Part shown: in pieces, positions 23,943 to 36,651 of the stretch
Numbering within the stretch: position 1 is the stretch's first letter
How the letters are laid out: each line of letters opens with the position of its first letter
NCBI RefSeq assembly: GCF_933775445.1
Contig: NC_065873.1
Location: 6,200,001 to 6,264,000 of the forward strand
From: Argentina anserina
Lineage: Eukaryota > Streptophyta > Magnoliopsida > Rosales > Rosaceae
Length of the DNA: 64,000 bases
Reading direction: 5' to 3'
Made by a program: the position numbers and the translations under genes
The notes under the pieces: generated by a model
Databases searched by the model: none
What the model was told of the DNA's origin: nothing
The model's input: only the letters and a program-made list of their open reading frames with translations

Positions 23943-26900
23943 GTTGGTATCAGAGCCTAAGTGCGTATTTGGCGATTATCAATACCATCCAGGAGCGATG
24001 ATCCGACTGCAGGCGGGCTCCCATCACATGCTCCTCGGTATAGATATGTTGTCGGGTACGCGAGAGTGTTAGGAGCCATACCTTATGGTTTGGTCATGTA
24101 GAGAGTATTGTGACGATACTCCGATGATTCACCTTCTTCTGAAATTTCATGATTGATATTGGTTGGATCTATTTTGTCGAATTCGAGACTTCACATGTAT
24201 GACTGAGTGTTGATTGTTGAATGGTGATGAAATTGGAAAATGGCCGTGGACAGGACCGAGGACAGACGAGAGGTCGAGGCCGAGTTAGGGCTGCAGACCG
24301 AGTCCGCAAAGTGGAGAACCTTTTGAGTAGGCTGCTCCACTGGAAAGACAAGTTGATCTTGTTGCTATCGTTAGAGACGATAGTCGTGTGTTGAGGTTGA
24401 TCAAGGACATGAGTGAGCTGCTAGTGCTGCCATTTCATGACGCTTGGATCATATGGTAGCGGACCATTGGTTCGGAGTATTGGGACCTACGTGGTGATGA
24501 TTGAGTACTCTGAGTTAGAAAAGAGGATGATAGCCATATTCATTTATTGACAGTTGGCAGTGGAGGGGTTAGGAGTGATTCCTACGCCTATGGGAAACTC
24601 TTTATGTGTCATTTCACTTTTGGAGTGTTCCTCGAAATTGGAGACAATGAAAGGCTTATCCTCTTATGATCGGAAGTAAAGAGTTCTCTGCTTACTTGAT
24701 ACTGATTCCGGACCACACTGTGATGTGATCTGAGGGATCGATTGGTTGAGGCCGCAGTACTCGGTGATAAGGTGATCTGAGGAATCGATTGGTTGAGGCT
24801 GTAATACGCGGTGATTGATTGTTTTGACATGGTGGGTTCTTTCGTAGACTCAGGAAACCAGAGTTTCGTATCTCTGACTCGAGTCGGATAATGCCATGAG
24901 AGTTTGAGTCATAGCATATGTTGAGTATGGGGATCTGAAGTAGCTATCACAAACATCGTTGTGATGTCTGAGTAAAGTGAGACGTTTCCGGAGATACAGT
25001 GTTGTAGCACCTATAACGAAGACGCCGTATGGATGGGACAAATGAATTCAAAGACTTAATGACTGGCGTGATCAGTTTAGAGAGGCTACAATACTCTCTG
25101 AGTTTGACATGCGATCCAGATACTGGAATGCTAACATGTTTGAGTATATAGTTTCCTATCAGGACAGAGAACTGTCAAGGAGACTTGATGGAGAGCGTTG
25201 ACCCTATGTTGAGGGATGTTCAGTGTTTAAATGTTGAGGACTAGATTTTAGTTATGCAACTAATCTAGAGATGTGGAGACCATAGGTTGGAGGTGGTTAA
25301 CGAAAATTTTCGTGACTAGCATCTCTAACGCTATTGGTAACAGAGTGGTAGGGCGTATGATACGTCCATAAAGTGGTAATACAATTATTGAATTGAGATT
25401 CACTTTTTGTCGACGTGACATTCCAAACTTGTTTTGGGTTCGACTATAGACAATTGATGTTACGCATTGTTCTTGGCTAAGCGAGAAATATAAGGTGATG
25501 GAGAAATCTCAATGTGGCGATATGAATTAATTATTTTGCTAGATGAGCATTTAATTGAGAATGCCGATCTTTCAGGATTTAAATATTTTGGTGTTGGGGA
25601 TTGGAACTTCACAATGCCACAGGTCCAAATGAGACGCAATGGCGGTGAAGTGACTCTATCGAAGTTAAGGTATGAGATGACCTTAGCTTAATGATGTTTT
25701 AACGATTTGGTCGTGACAAATACCGTCTAACTGGTAAAGAAATGGTTGGGGACTAAATTTTCTTTTCAAGTGCAAGTGGTGTTAGTATGGGAAGACTTAG
25801 ATGCCCTTCTTCCTTCTATGCATCAGATTTTTATTGTTGGATAAGGTGAAGTTGACTGAAGTGTTCAACAGGGGATAATTCTACGATAAAGAGTAATCAA
25901 TTATATTACTGTTCGCAGAGAAGTTATGTTGGCCGAATGTGTCGGCCATGAAAGTTCTTAATGAAAGTAAAGAAACAACTGTTTAGAGTGGTGGTGTAGC
26001 AACCATTTTGGGTTGATTTTGGAGGAGACAATAGACCCAATAACCAGCTTCTGTTGTTGAATTAATTGCAGAACTTTTTAGTACTACGACGGTGGGGGAA
26101 ATCAATATGTTAGATGATGCCACTGGGGCGTTGGTGTGGGACCGTATGTCATGAATTGGAGGCATGTATGAACCAGGGGGTAAAGTATATCTCGGTCGCG
26201 GTCTTGTAGGATTTTGCGCTGTAAATTCGCTTAATTTTCATGTTTCACCGTTGTGGGATAAATACCACCTTGGTCTGACTTGTAAATTGTGGCACACCAC
26301 TCAGGGAAGCAAGAAGCTGAAATTAATTCTCGACGGTAAGTTTTGATGAGAGGGGTAGAATGCGTGATGCATCTCTCCCTTGTGGTGGTGGTAGAATTTT
26401 CTACAACCTTTTGCGTATATTAGTCAATTCTCTGGTGAACTGTTTGAGAGTAATTCTTAGTCCAAGGTGGTGATTCTGTGGTGGTGGTGGTGAACTCGAT
26501 GAGTTAAGATTTCCTTATCGTGTTGCCGATACAAATAGGGTACTTGGGTGGGTATCATGCACGACAGTTACCATTCCAGCATCGGCATGGTACCCTATGA
26601 GGCACTTTATGGTAGGCCATGTCGACCTCTGATCTGATGGGCCGAAGTTGGTGATGAGGCACTGATGGGCCCAGAGGTGGTTCAAGGAACCACGGAGAAG
26701 ATCTCGATTATTCGAGATAGAATCTGGACCGCTTAGAGTAGACAGAAGAGCTATGCAGACCTGAAGAGGAGACATGTGGAGTTGAGATCGGTGACCATGT
26801 GTTCTTGAAGGTTTCGCCTATGAGAGGTGTAGTGAGATTTGGCAAGAAGGGAAAGTTGGCTCCGAGGTACGTTGGACCCTTTGAAATACTTGAGAAGGTG

Positions 26901-27249
26901 GGCGAACTAGCTTATCGACTAGCCTTGCCTACTAGCATGTCAGGTGTACACAACGTCTTCCACATTTCCATGCTGAGGAAGTATGTACCAGATGAGTCAC
27001 ATGTGATTGATCATAACACCATTGAGGTGAAGGAAAATGCTACATTTGTTGTCGAACCGGTTCGTATTTTGGATAGGTCTACAAAGGAGCTTCGGAGGAA
27101 AGACGTGGAGCTAGTCAAGGTATTGTGGAGTCACCATGATGAGAGTGATGCATCTTGGGAGCTAGAGTCAGACATGATGACCAGATATCCACAGTTGTTT
27201 GTTGAGTGAGCTTGAATTTCGGGACGAAATTCCTTTAAGGGGGGTAGAT
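23943..27249 (+). pseudogene. Decayed gag-pol remnant of the non-autonomous Gypsy element
   Basis: Starts with the primer site and a gag-like Arg/Gly-rich start near 24230 that stops within about 57 codons. Short protease-like stretches follow (counterpart of GIDWLRPQ near 24735). No reverse-transcriptase core was found. Integrase C-terminal homology reappears at 26549-26640, then an open stretch to 27209 holds a GPY/F-type motif (RYVGPFEI) and a chromodomain-like tail (VKVLWSHHDESDASWELESD). Stops and deletions are frequent elsewhere. The retained 3' end may matter in cis or may simply be the least-deleted part. Confidence 0.85.
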
Positions 27250-30200
27250 TGTAATAACCCCAATTTTACGAACAATATTAGTTTGATTCGAACTCTATAA
27301 AATTTCGAATTTTAATTAGAATGAATGTGTTTGGTTGCGATGTTATTAAACGAGAAACGGAAACGTTCTCGGAACGTTTAAATTCTAAAAACGTTACATT
27401 TCCGTAACGTTTATATCGACGTTTATTCCGTCGATCTGTTGCGAAAACTTCATTCACGAAAGTTGTAGAGCGCGTCGATACGAGTTCGTGGATATGTGAC
27501 GCGTTCTAATCGGACGACGTACGTAAAAGTTATTAACGATCGAAGTTGTTTCCGATTTTGGAAACAAGTATATAAGGACATTTTGGAGATTAGGGTTTCC
27601 ATAATTAGAAAACCCTATCTCTCTTCACTTCCGCCTCCCTCCTTCCTTTCCCCCTCTCTCTCTCTCGGATCTCTCTCTTCTCTTTCTCCTTCTTCTTCCT
27701 TCCCGAGTTTCCTTCCTCTCATCTCTCTCTCTCGGTTCCTTCTCCTCCCTCTCCCTCTCGACCCCGAGCTCCTCCCTCACCCTCTAGACTCGCAACCCTC
27801 TCTTCTTCTCTCTCTCCCGACTCTCCCTACCCTTTGAAACTCTCACCGATCCGCCGCCTTCCGAGCAACGTGGCCCTCACCGCCGGCCTAGGAGGCACCG
27901 CGCCTACCCCTGCAAGCAACCCCAAGGAGGACGCACCCACTCGAGTCGTGCCGGAGCTCCACGGATCGCTCCAAGTTTCTGCGTTCTCCACCACCGTGTC
28001 AAGCCGAACTCCGGTGGTTTTCGAGCTCCGATCGAGGTGAGGATAGCCTAGGTTTGTTGATGAGATGTTGTTGTTGAATTTTGGTGTGTTGTTGTGATGT
28101 TTTGGTGGAGATCGGAGGTCGGAGAGGATGGAGGGGTACCGCCGCCTTAGGCGGCGCGTGTGAGGAAGTGGGAGGGTCTAGGGGCGGCGTGAGGCCGTGG
28201 CGGAGAAGAGGGGAGAAAAAGGGAGAGAAATGGGGCGGCGGTGGCGTGTTACGCGCCGTCCCTGGGCTCGGCGCGTGTGCCCCACGCGCGGCCTGCCGGC
28301 GGGTGGCGCGTGTACCCCACGCGCCGCCACGTGCGGTGGTGCGACAGTGTTTTCCGATAGGGGTATTTTGGTAATTTACTGAAATGTAAATGTAAATTTT
28401 ATTTACTACGGTAAATGTAATTAATTTTTACCTTCGGTAAATGTAATTATAAATTACTTTCAGTAAATGTAAAAAGTAATTTGTAAAAGGGTAATTTCGT
28501 AAATTTTATTTACTGAGATTGTATTTACATTTAAATCGTACGTATACGTACAGAAATACGTATTAATATTTATACGTACAGAAATACGTATTAATATTTA
28601 TACGTACAGAAATACGTATTAATATTTATACGTACAGAATTACGTATTATTATTTATACGTACAGAAATACGTATTTAATATTTATACGTACAGAAATAC
28701 GTATTTAATATTTATACGTACAGAAATACGTACATAATAATTATACGTACAGAAATACGTATATATTATTTATACGTACAGAAATACGTATATAGTATTT
28801 ATACGTACAGAAATACGTATAAATCGTATATTTGTACAGTAACCGTGAATAGTGAACAGTAATTTCGTATAAACCAAAATTGCTGAACAGTAACAGTATA
28901 TTACTGTTTTGGCATTTAAAGGTTTACGAAGCGATTCTAAATGCTTGTTTTATCTTTTTAAGGTGATCGCTAAATCGAGGAAAGGGATTATTATCGGAAA
29001 TTGAGGAATTACGCTCAAGTCAATAAGGTGAGTAAAATCTCACTGAATTACGAATCTACCCTCGTGGTGATTCAACATTTTTGCAAGTGTGTTTATTTAA
29101 TGAATTACAACATGTATATAACTTAGTGGACTACGTATATATAGTATAATGGTAATAAATACATATATATATATAGTTCATTAAATTACATACTGTTATT
29201 AATTCATTAAAAATAGTCATCTCGGTGACAGAAAAATTGTGCATGTGTGATTTTAATGGTACGATATGATGTGAGATTATCGTACGTAATTTTCAGGTGT
29301 TTATGAAATATGACATGTATAGGATATAGTGGACTATGTATATATTGTATAAATGGTAAATAAGTACGAATATATATAGTTTGCTATATAATATACTGTT
29401 ATGATTTTTATTGTGGATATATCATGAAAGTTTTAAAACGTACAATATGATGAGTGATTATTGTACATGATTTTATCACGAAAAATGTGAACTATTGTGA
29501 TTTGTCTTCGGACGTGATGTGTGGTACAATATGATGTGAGATTATTGTACATGTGATTTTATCACGGAAAATGTGAAATATTGTGATTTGTCTTCGGACG
29601 TGATGTGTGGTACAATATGATGTGAGATTATTGTACATGTGAGGCAAGTCGGAACCTAGCCTTTGGCCGGGCGAAAGTTACGATACAGTTAGAGCTCTAG
29701 TCTGTCTGCCATAGTACTGCATGAGGTAACGGGTGGTTATCTGATCATGGGTACTCAGCTTGTTTTGGATGTTGGGTGGCGGGTGGTTACCCAACATCAG
29801 CGGTATACTAAGTGAGGGGTAACAGATGTGTACCAGCGCTCATTAGTTACCATTTTGTGAAAGTATTAGAGTAACCAGATGGGTTGCTCGTTTTCTCATG
29901 ATTTTCATTATACTGTGTTGATGTGGAGTTGTGTCTTTTATGAGACGAGAGTTATTTTCATATTTTACTCATACGAGCTGTAAAGCTTACCGGGTTTGTG
30001 TTGCAATCCCGGTGCACCAATTTCAATGGTGTAGGGGATACTTCCGCAGGTGCTGAGTAGTAGTGATTGAGTGACGACTCCGAAGACTCGAAGTCGATCG
30101 CATCCAGTCGTGGTGAGGTTCCAGCGTGGATTTTGTGTGAGAGTTGGTGTGATTTTATTTGTGAGGTTGTTGTGAGGATTATACAATTCCATTGGTTATA

Positions 30201-30369
30201 TGTTGAATTATCATTTGGGTTTGTAATAATCGGCTTGACTGAGTTATATTTTAAACTCAGATGTGAACCGCTGCGACATTAAAATGATTTCGATTTCATT
30301 GAGATTATTTTTGTGTTTAACGATTTTAAGATTTTGAGTTTTGAAGCTCGAAATTTTGGGGTCGTTACA
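27250..30369 (+). repeat. 3' LTR, non-autonomous Gypsy element
   Basis: Same 3120-bp length and, by eye, the same sequence as the 5' LTR; followed by TSD ATATA. Confidence 0.93.
28537..28827. repeat. TACGTA tandem array (about 10 units), 3' LTR
   Basis: Same unit order and variants as in the 5' LTR, including the single ACAGAATTACG variant unit. Confidence 0.9.
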
Positions 30370-30374
30370 ATATA

Positions 30375-33300
30375 AACCATTCCATGATCTTGAGAAAGCC
30401 AAGAGACTTCAGGCCTAACTAGTAACTACTCATGCGAGGCATTTCTTTAGATGCTAAATTTTTTAAAGAATTTCAAGTTTTATGTCCGACATTGAACAAA
30501 GTTTGAAAAATAGGGTAGTACAACAAAATCGACCATCGACGCAAGCAATATTCAGAGTTTTGACAGTGTAATTACGGAAAAATTGTGAGGATGTGGGAAT
30601 CCTTGCCCCACAATATCTTGGTCTGTTTCTTCGGATTCTTCTGCCCTAAATTGAACATCTTTTGATGCAACATTTGTCTCAGAAGTCAGAATTGAAGGTT
30701 TGAAGTTTGGTAGTTACCTCAATACCAGTCAAGTTGTTCCACAACATAACCCTCATCAACCATATATGATCCATTTCCAAAATAATAATAATAATAATAA
30801 TAATAAATACATAAATAAATCAATCATATATGATCTTGATAACAATCTTTGCCTCTTCGGTGCACTCAATATGGATGGAACGCTGATTGGATGTGCTCAG
30901 ATATGCTTTATGCTTATTATCCACATATAAGCCACAGAAGTTTTATCAATCCAGAATGGTTCCTCACTAAGTGGAGCTCTAATTCGACTCACCGATGACC
31001 AGCTGTGGAATAACCCTAGGATAATATGGATCAAATGATTCTTGCAAGTTGTTACATCAAATCCATTATTAGTATACTGAATTTGCTCATATCTAATGAT
31101 TGCACTTTATTGCCAGATACCAATGAAATCACTCCTAATTAGAGCTTGAAGCCAGATGGCGTATATGTCCGTTTAGCCACTAGTTCAATTCTCATGGCAT
31201 TTCTTCCAATGGCTAATTAGTTTTGTGTCGAATGTCTACGTTGAAGAGTGAAAGGCATTCATATATAACAAACATCCTTAATTGGGTTTGACATGCATAT
31301 AATCGAGGGTGTTCCGAGCCAAACCCTAAACCCTAAACTTTGGGCCGACACACGTACGGATGAAAAATATGAAATTCTTCTAAGATCATTCGGCTCTCAC
31401 AATGGGAACTTTCCATGCATATATATCCTCCACGTAGTACATTTCTTAAAAATCCTTCTCCATATATTCCACATATCCCCTTTTAATCCCGATTCCATTC
31501 AAATTGTGATTTTTAGGACCAGTCCAGACAGGTGAGGCTGAGTGGACTGTTTTCCCTCACCATTAAGTTGAAGATTCCTAATCCCATCCTTCTGTAACAT
31601 CATCAATGTAAAGTAGAGGCCTTAATATGAACAACAGTTTAGATAAACACTTCCTTCATGAACCACTCTATATATAGAAATACTAAGCAGAAATTTTTTA
31701 TACTATACTCTTGGACCAATAACAGTCCTAAGTTTAAGCAAATTTCCAACTTGTAAGGAAGGACCACAACTAAAAGCATAGTAGTCCTGAAAGAGAGCAG
31801 GAATATGAGGTTATACTTTACATTGGAGATAGACCGAATGATAAGGATTCCACATATTGCTAGGAGAGTGTATCTCAAGGCATCTTTATTAAGTATAGAT
31901 TCCTAGAAAGTTATTTTCATCTAATGATAAGTGATAGCCCCATTAGCGTGAGGCCAGTATCCAATGATATGATTGATGCAACTTGAAAATGGAGGCACCA
32001 CATTTGCTTTCGATGTTTCGATCGCGGTGACTGCTGCTACATGGATTTTAATTTAACAGAAAAAACGATAGCTGTTGGCTAAATTAAAATGGGATATATA
32101 GAGAAGTCATGGTCAGTATGTCTGACAAGAGATCTATTGTTAAGGATATTTTATCAGTTGGATGGCTGCAAGACGATACAAAAATGTGTGGAAAGCAATC
32201 TGGTTTCGTAGATCAATTTTTTATGATAGAATCTGGTTATCTGATGAATTCAATTGCAGGTAACTTTGAGCTCATTTTCTGATCTTAAAAGCATTATTAA
32301 TTTTAGGATTGCATAAATGTGCACTTGTGAAAGATTTAGCTGTAGGCGGTTTCGAGTTTGGATCATTTAATCCCCATTGCATTTGTTCCCCTTCTTTTCT
32401 GGTTTAAAAGATGCAGGAGCTGGATGCATATCTCTCTATATTTCTTAATTAACTTCTGTGCCTCTTCACGTGCAAGATTGGGCTGCATGTGAGGAAGGGT
32501 AACTCGATAGAAATACTTTGTAATCGCATTCTCTTAGACATTAAGCTATTGATTCTAGTAGTTATAAAATCATAGATAGTCCTCGGGGTGTGTCAAATAC
32601 CTGTGAATCAATACACCAACAGTACAAACCATTCTAAAGCTATGGCATCATAAAAGTTGCAGGATTGAAATCTCCTTTTTTTTTTTTTCAGCCATTAACC
32701 TGGTCTTGTGCAACCTTAGTGGTGTTAAATTGACTAAACTGAGGTCTACTTGCAGGATTTTGGAAACTATAGACGTAGCTTGGGGCTACCTTAACCAAGT
32801 TGCAGTAGTAAAGCCATGGCATCACATCACCGCCCTCTAAAATCTGATGCCTAGGACTTGGCCTTATATTCCAATCTGATATCTGCTCTTCACCGAAAAT
32901 ATTCTGTCACTCTCTTGATTGATCTATCCCTGAAGTCTGTGTTATGCAAATTAAGCAAACTCACTTACTACTGCAGGGCTAAAAGAAAAGTGTGGACAAA
33001 TGACATGCATGAACTAGAATAGTTATGATATGATGTTCTGATCTATAGTTTACTTCAGTCGTGCGTTAATGTTGCAGTCCACAAATGAAAAGCACTATGT
33101 ATTTGATACAGGATATAGAGCAAAGAAATAAGCATATCAAGTCTCTCCTTATCAGTAAAAAATCTTGCAACTGTGTCCTAAATTCCTAATTGCGCGCAAG
33201 CATACACTGAAATAAAGAAACCTTCGTGTCTTCAACAGTTATTGAGTATTATGTGGTTTACTATTGCAGCTTTCATCTATGTAATATAGAAAAGTAAATA

Positions 33301-33405
33301 TGAAGTATGAAGTTCTAAAAGCTAAAGCTGGCTTGGGCAACAGAACATGCATGCAATATTAGCCTATAATTCCATTACATATATAATTGCAAGTCGGTTG
33401 CCCAT
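30375..33405. other. Intergenic, about 3 kb, no gene recognised
   Basis: AT-rich host DNA. It contains an (AAT)n run near 30782-30808 and a short interstitial telomere-like AAACCCTAAACCCTAAAC near 31322. Open frames of 76-80 codons show no recognisable domain. Confidence 0.5.
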
Positions 33406-33410
33406 GAATG

Positions 33411-36362
33411 TGTAATAACCCGATTTTTTTTCAGAACGATGTTTGGATTGTTTAATTTATGTTAAGTGGTGAAATTCATTAAAATGAAAAAATTTGAATC
33501 GCTTGCAAAATTACGAAACTCGAACGGAAACGTTTCGGAACGTTTAGTTAGTAAAACGTTACATTTCCGCAACATATATATCGACTTTTACTCCGTCAAT
33601 CGTTTGTGAAAACTCCGTTGATACGAGTGCGTGGACATGTGACGCGTTCGAATCGGACGTCGGACGCGAAAGTTTTTAATGTCCGAAGTTCGTTCCGATT
33701 TTGGAAACTAGTATAAATAGAAAAAATTTGGGATTAGGGTTTCCATTTCTGGGAACCCTTCACCCGCCCCCCTTCACTTCTCTCTCCCCCTTCGCGATTT
33801 CTCCCCGAGCTCTCTCACCCTCCGAAAACTCCCCATCGGCGATCTCGCCGTCCAGCCCGCCGTGACGAACACCGCCCCTTCCAATCGCGTCGCACGGACT
33901 CCCTCTACAAACCCCGAGGTCGACGCATCTCCTCACGACGTCGTGAGCCTCCGCTCTCCAACCCGAGGCCGCAAGCTTCATCGCCACCATCGAGCACCAC
34001 TTCGGCGACGCAAGGGCAAGGAGGAGAGCATCACGACACCGATCCTCGCCCTTGGAGCCCTCTGCTATCGACTCAGGGGCAAAACCGCGCGATTTCAGTC
34101 CACCCCGAGGAATCGAAGCACCACCGACGATCCGAGCTTCTCCGGTGCTAAATCGAAGTTCTAAACTTCAATTAAGGTATGATTTGATGTAATTGATGGG
34201 TTGGTTGTGATTGTTGTTGGATTTTGTATGGATTGGAGGCAGATCGGAGGAGGTGAAGAGAGTGAGGTTACCGCCGCGTTAGGTGGCGCGTGGGGGAGCG
34301 TGGGAGGAGTAGGAGGTGGTCTGAGACCGTAGGAAGAAAGGAGGATGGTTTTGGGGCGGCTGTGGCGTGCTACGCGCCGGCCTTAGGCTCGGCGCGTGTG
34401 CCCCACGCGCTTCCACAGTGAGTGGCGCGTGAGCGCCACGCACGGCCTGCCGGAGGTGGCGCGTGTACCCCACGCGCCGCCACGTGCGGCGGCGCGTGAA
34501 CAGTAACTCCGACACAGTAAATTGTAAAATTTTATTTTTACGTACGGTGAATGTAAAAGTAATTTACGTACAGTAAGAGTAAATTTTATTTACGTATGGT
34601 AAATGTAAATGTAAATTACCTTCAGTAAATGTAAAAAGTAATTTCTAAAGGGTAATTCAGTAATTATTATTTACTGAGACAATATGTACATTTGAATAGT
34701 ATTTATACGTACAAAAATACGTAAACAGTATGTACTCGTACAGAAATACGTATTGGATGTGTATTTGTACAGTAATACATGAATAGTATACAGTGAATAG
34801 TCTCAGTGAACAGTAAATTTGTAAAACCCAAAATTACTGAACAGTAACCGATTATTAATGTTTTGGCATTTAAAGGTTTACGAAACGTTTCTAAATTCTT
34901 TCTTATCTTTTCAAGGTGATCGATAAATCAAGAAGAGAAATTATCTTCGGAAATTGTGGAATTACGCTCGAGTCGATAAGCTGAGTAAAATCTCACATAT
35001 TTACGAATCCACCATTGCGGTGATTCAAAATTTTTGCAAGAGTTTTTAATATTGAATTACGACATGTATACGATATAGTGGATTACATATATATTGTATT
35101 AATGGTAATAAGTACATATATATAGTTCGCTATATTATATACTGTTATGAATTCTATATGAATTGGTCACTACGATGACGATAATTATATATTGAGCAAG
35201 TGATTAATTTGTACAATATCAGATGTGATTATTGTACGTGGTTGTTAACATGGTGTTTGTTAAACGTTTTGTCTTCGGACGTGTTTAAGAAATACGGCAT
35301 GTATATGATATATCAGATTATATATATTGTATAAATGGTAAATAAATACATATATATATAGTTTGTTATATAATATACTGTTATGATTTTATTATGATGA
35401 CGTCATTTTGATGACGAGATTTATATATCGTTTATGTGATTTGGATTTGTACAATATGAGGTGAGATTATTGTACGTGATTTTAACATGGAGTTTGTTAA
35501 AATATTGAATTGTCTTCGGACTTGATTTTTGGTACAATATGATGTGAGATTATTGTACGTGTTTGGCAAGTTGGAACCTAGCCTTTGGCCGGGCGAAAGT
35601 TACGATACAGTTAGAGCTCTAGTCTGTCTGCCGGAGTACTGCATGAGAGGTAACGGGTGGTTATCGGCTCATGAGTATTCATATTGTGTTGGATGTTGGG
35701 TAGCGGGTGGTTACCCAATATCGGCGGTGTACTACGTGAGGGGTAACGGATGTGTACCAGCGTTCAATATTACCCGTATTATAAATGTTTTTGGGTAACC
35801 AGAAGGGTTGGCCGATTTCTAATGAGCAATTTCATTTCATATATTTTTGGGACAACCAAATGGGCCGTCCATTGACTCATGAGGACATTTATATTTTGTT
35901 GATTGTGATTTTTCGTATATATTGATATGCGAATTATATTTCCATTTTACTCATACGAGCTATAAGCTTACCGGGTTTGTGTTTACAATCCCGGTGCACC
36001 AATTCGATGGTGTAGGGGATAATTCTGCAGGTGTTGACTAGTGGGGATTGAGAGACGACTCCGGAGTCTCGAAGTTATTCATTATCCTGCTTGTGGTGTG
36101 GTTTTCATTTCAGAATTGTGTGTGAGAATTTGTGAGGACTTATTGGTGAGTTTTGTGAGAGATTGTGAGGATTATTACATTTTCATTTTATGTAATGCTG
36201 AATTATAAATTTGGTTTGTAATAATTGGTTTTTTGAGTTGTATTGAGAACTCAGTGATGATCCGCTGTGCATTTAAAATGATTTCGATTCGTTGAGATTG
36301 TTTTGGTGTTTAACGACTTTGAAATTTTGAGTTTTCATGCTCGAAATTTTAGGGTCGTTACA
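33411..36362 (+). repeat. 5' LTR of the Gypsy element
   Basis: TGTAATAACC...GTTACA, homologous to the 2.9-3.1 kb LTRs elsewhere in the window. The TACGTA array is reduced to about two units near 34700-34760. Confidence 0.92.
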
Positions 36363-36651
36363 GTTGGTATCAGAGCCTAAGTGCGTATTTGGCGATTATC
36401 AATATCATCCGGGAGCGATGATCCGACTGCAGGCGGGCACCCATCACATGATCCTCGGTATTGATATGTCGTCGGGTACGCGAGAGTGTATTAGGAGCCA
36501 TACCTTACGGTTTGGTCCTCTAGGGAGTATCGTGATGATACTTCGATGATTCATCTTATTCTGAAAATTTCATGTCAATATCTATTGAATCTGTTTTGGT
36601 TGAATTCGAGACTTCACAAGTATTGACTAAGTGTTTCATGGTTTGAAGGTG

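Larger units (their letters stand above)
20823..30369 (+). mobile_element. Non-autonomous long-LTR Gypsy element with apparently identical LTRs
   Basis: Two 3120-bp LTRs flank a 3307-bp internal region. TSD ATATA at 20818-20822 and 30370-30374. The tRNA-Met primer site TGGTATCAGAGC is at 23945-23956 and a polypurine tract (AAGGGGGGTAGAT) ends at 27249. I saw no difference between the LTRs, and all conceptual translations across them agree, so the insertion is very recent. The internal coding remnants are badly decayed, so it must have been copied using another element's proteins. LTR ends and coding remnants resemble the element at 33411-44008. Confidence 0.93.

Noticed and set aside
31320..31340. 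Interstitial telomere-like AAACCCTAAACCC
   Set aside because: Only about two and a half units; common as telo-box motifs and not evidence of a fusion site.
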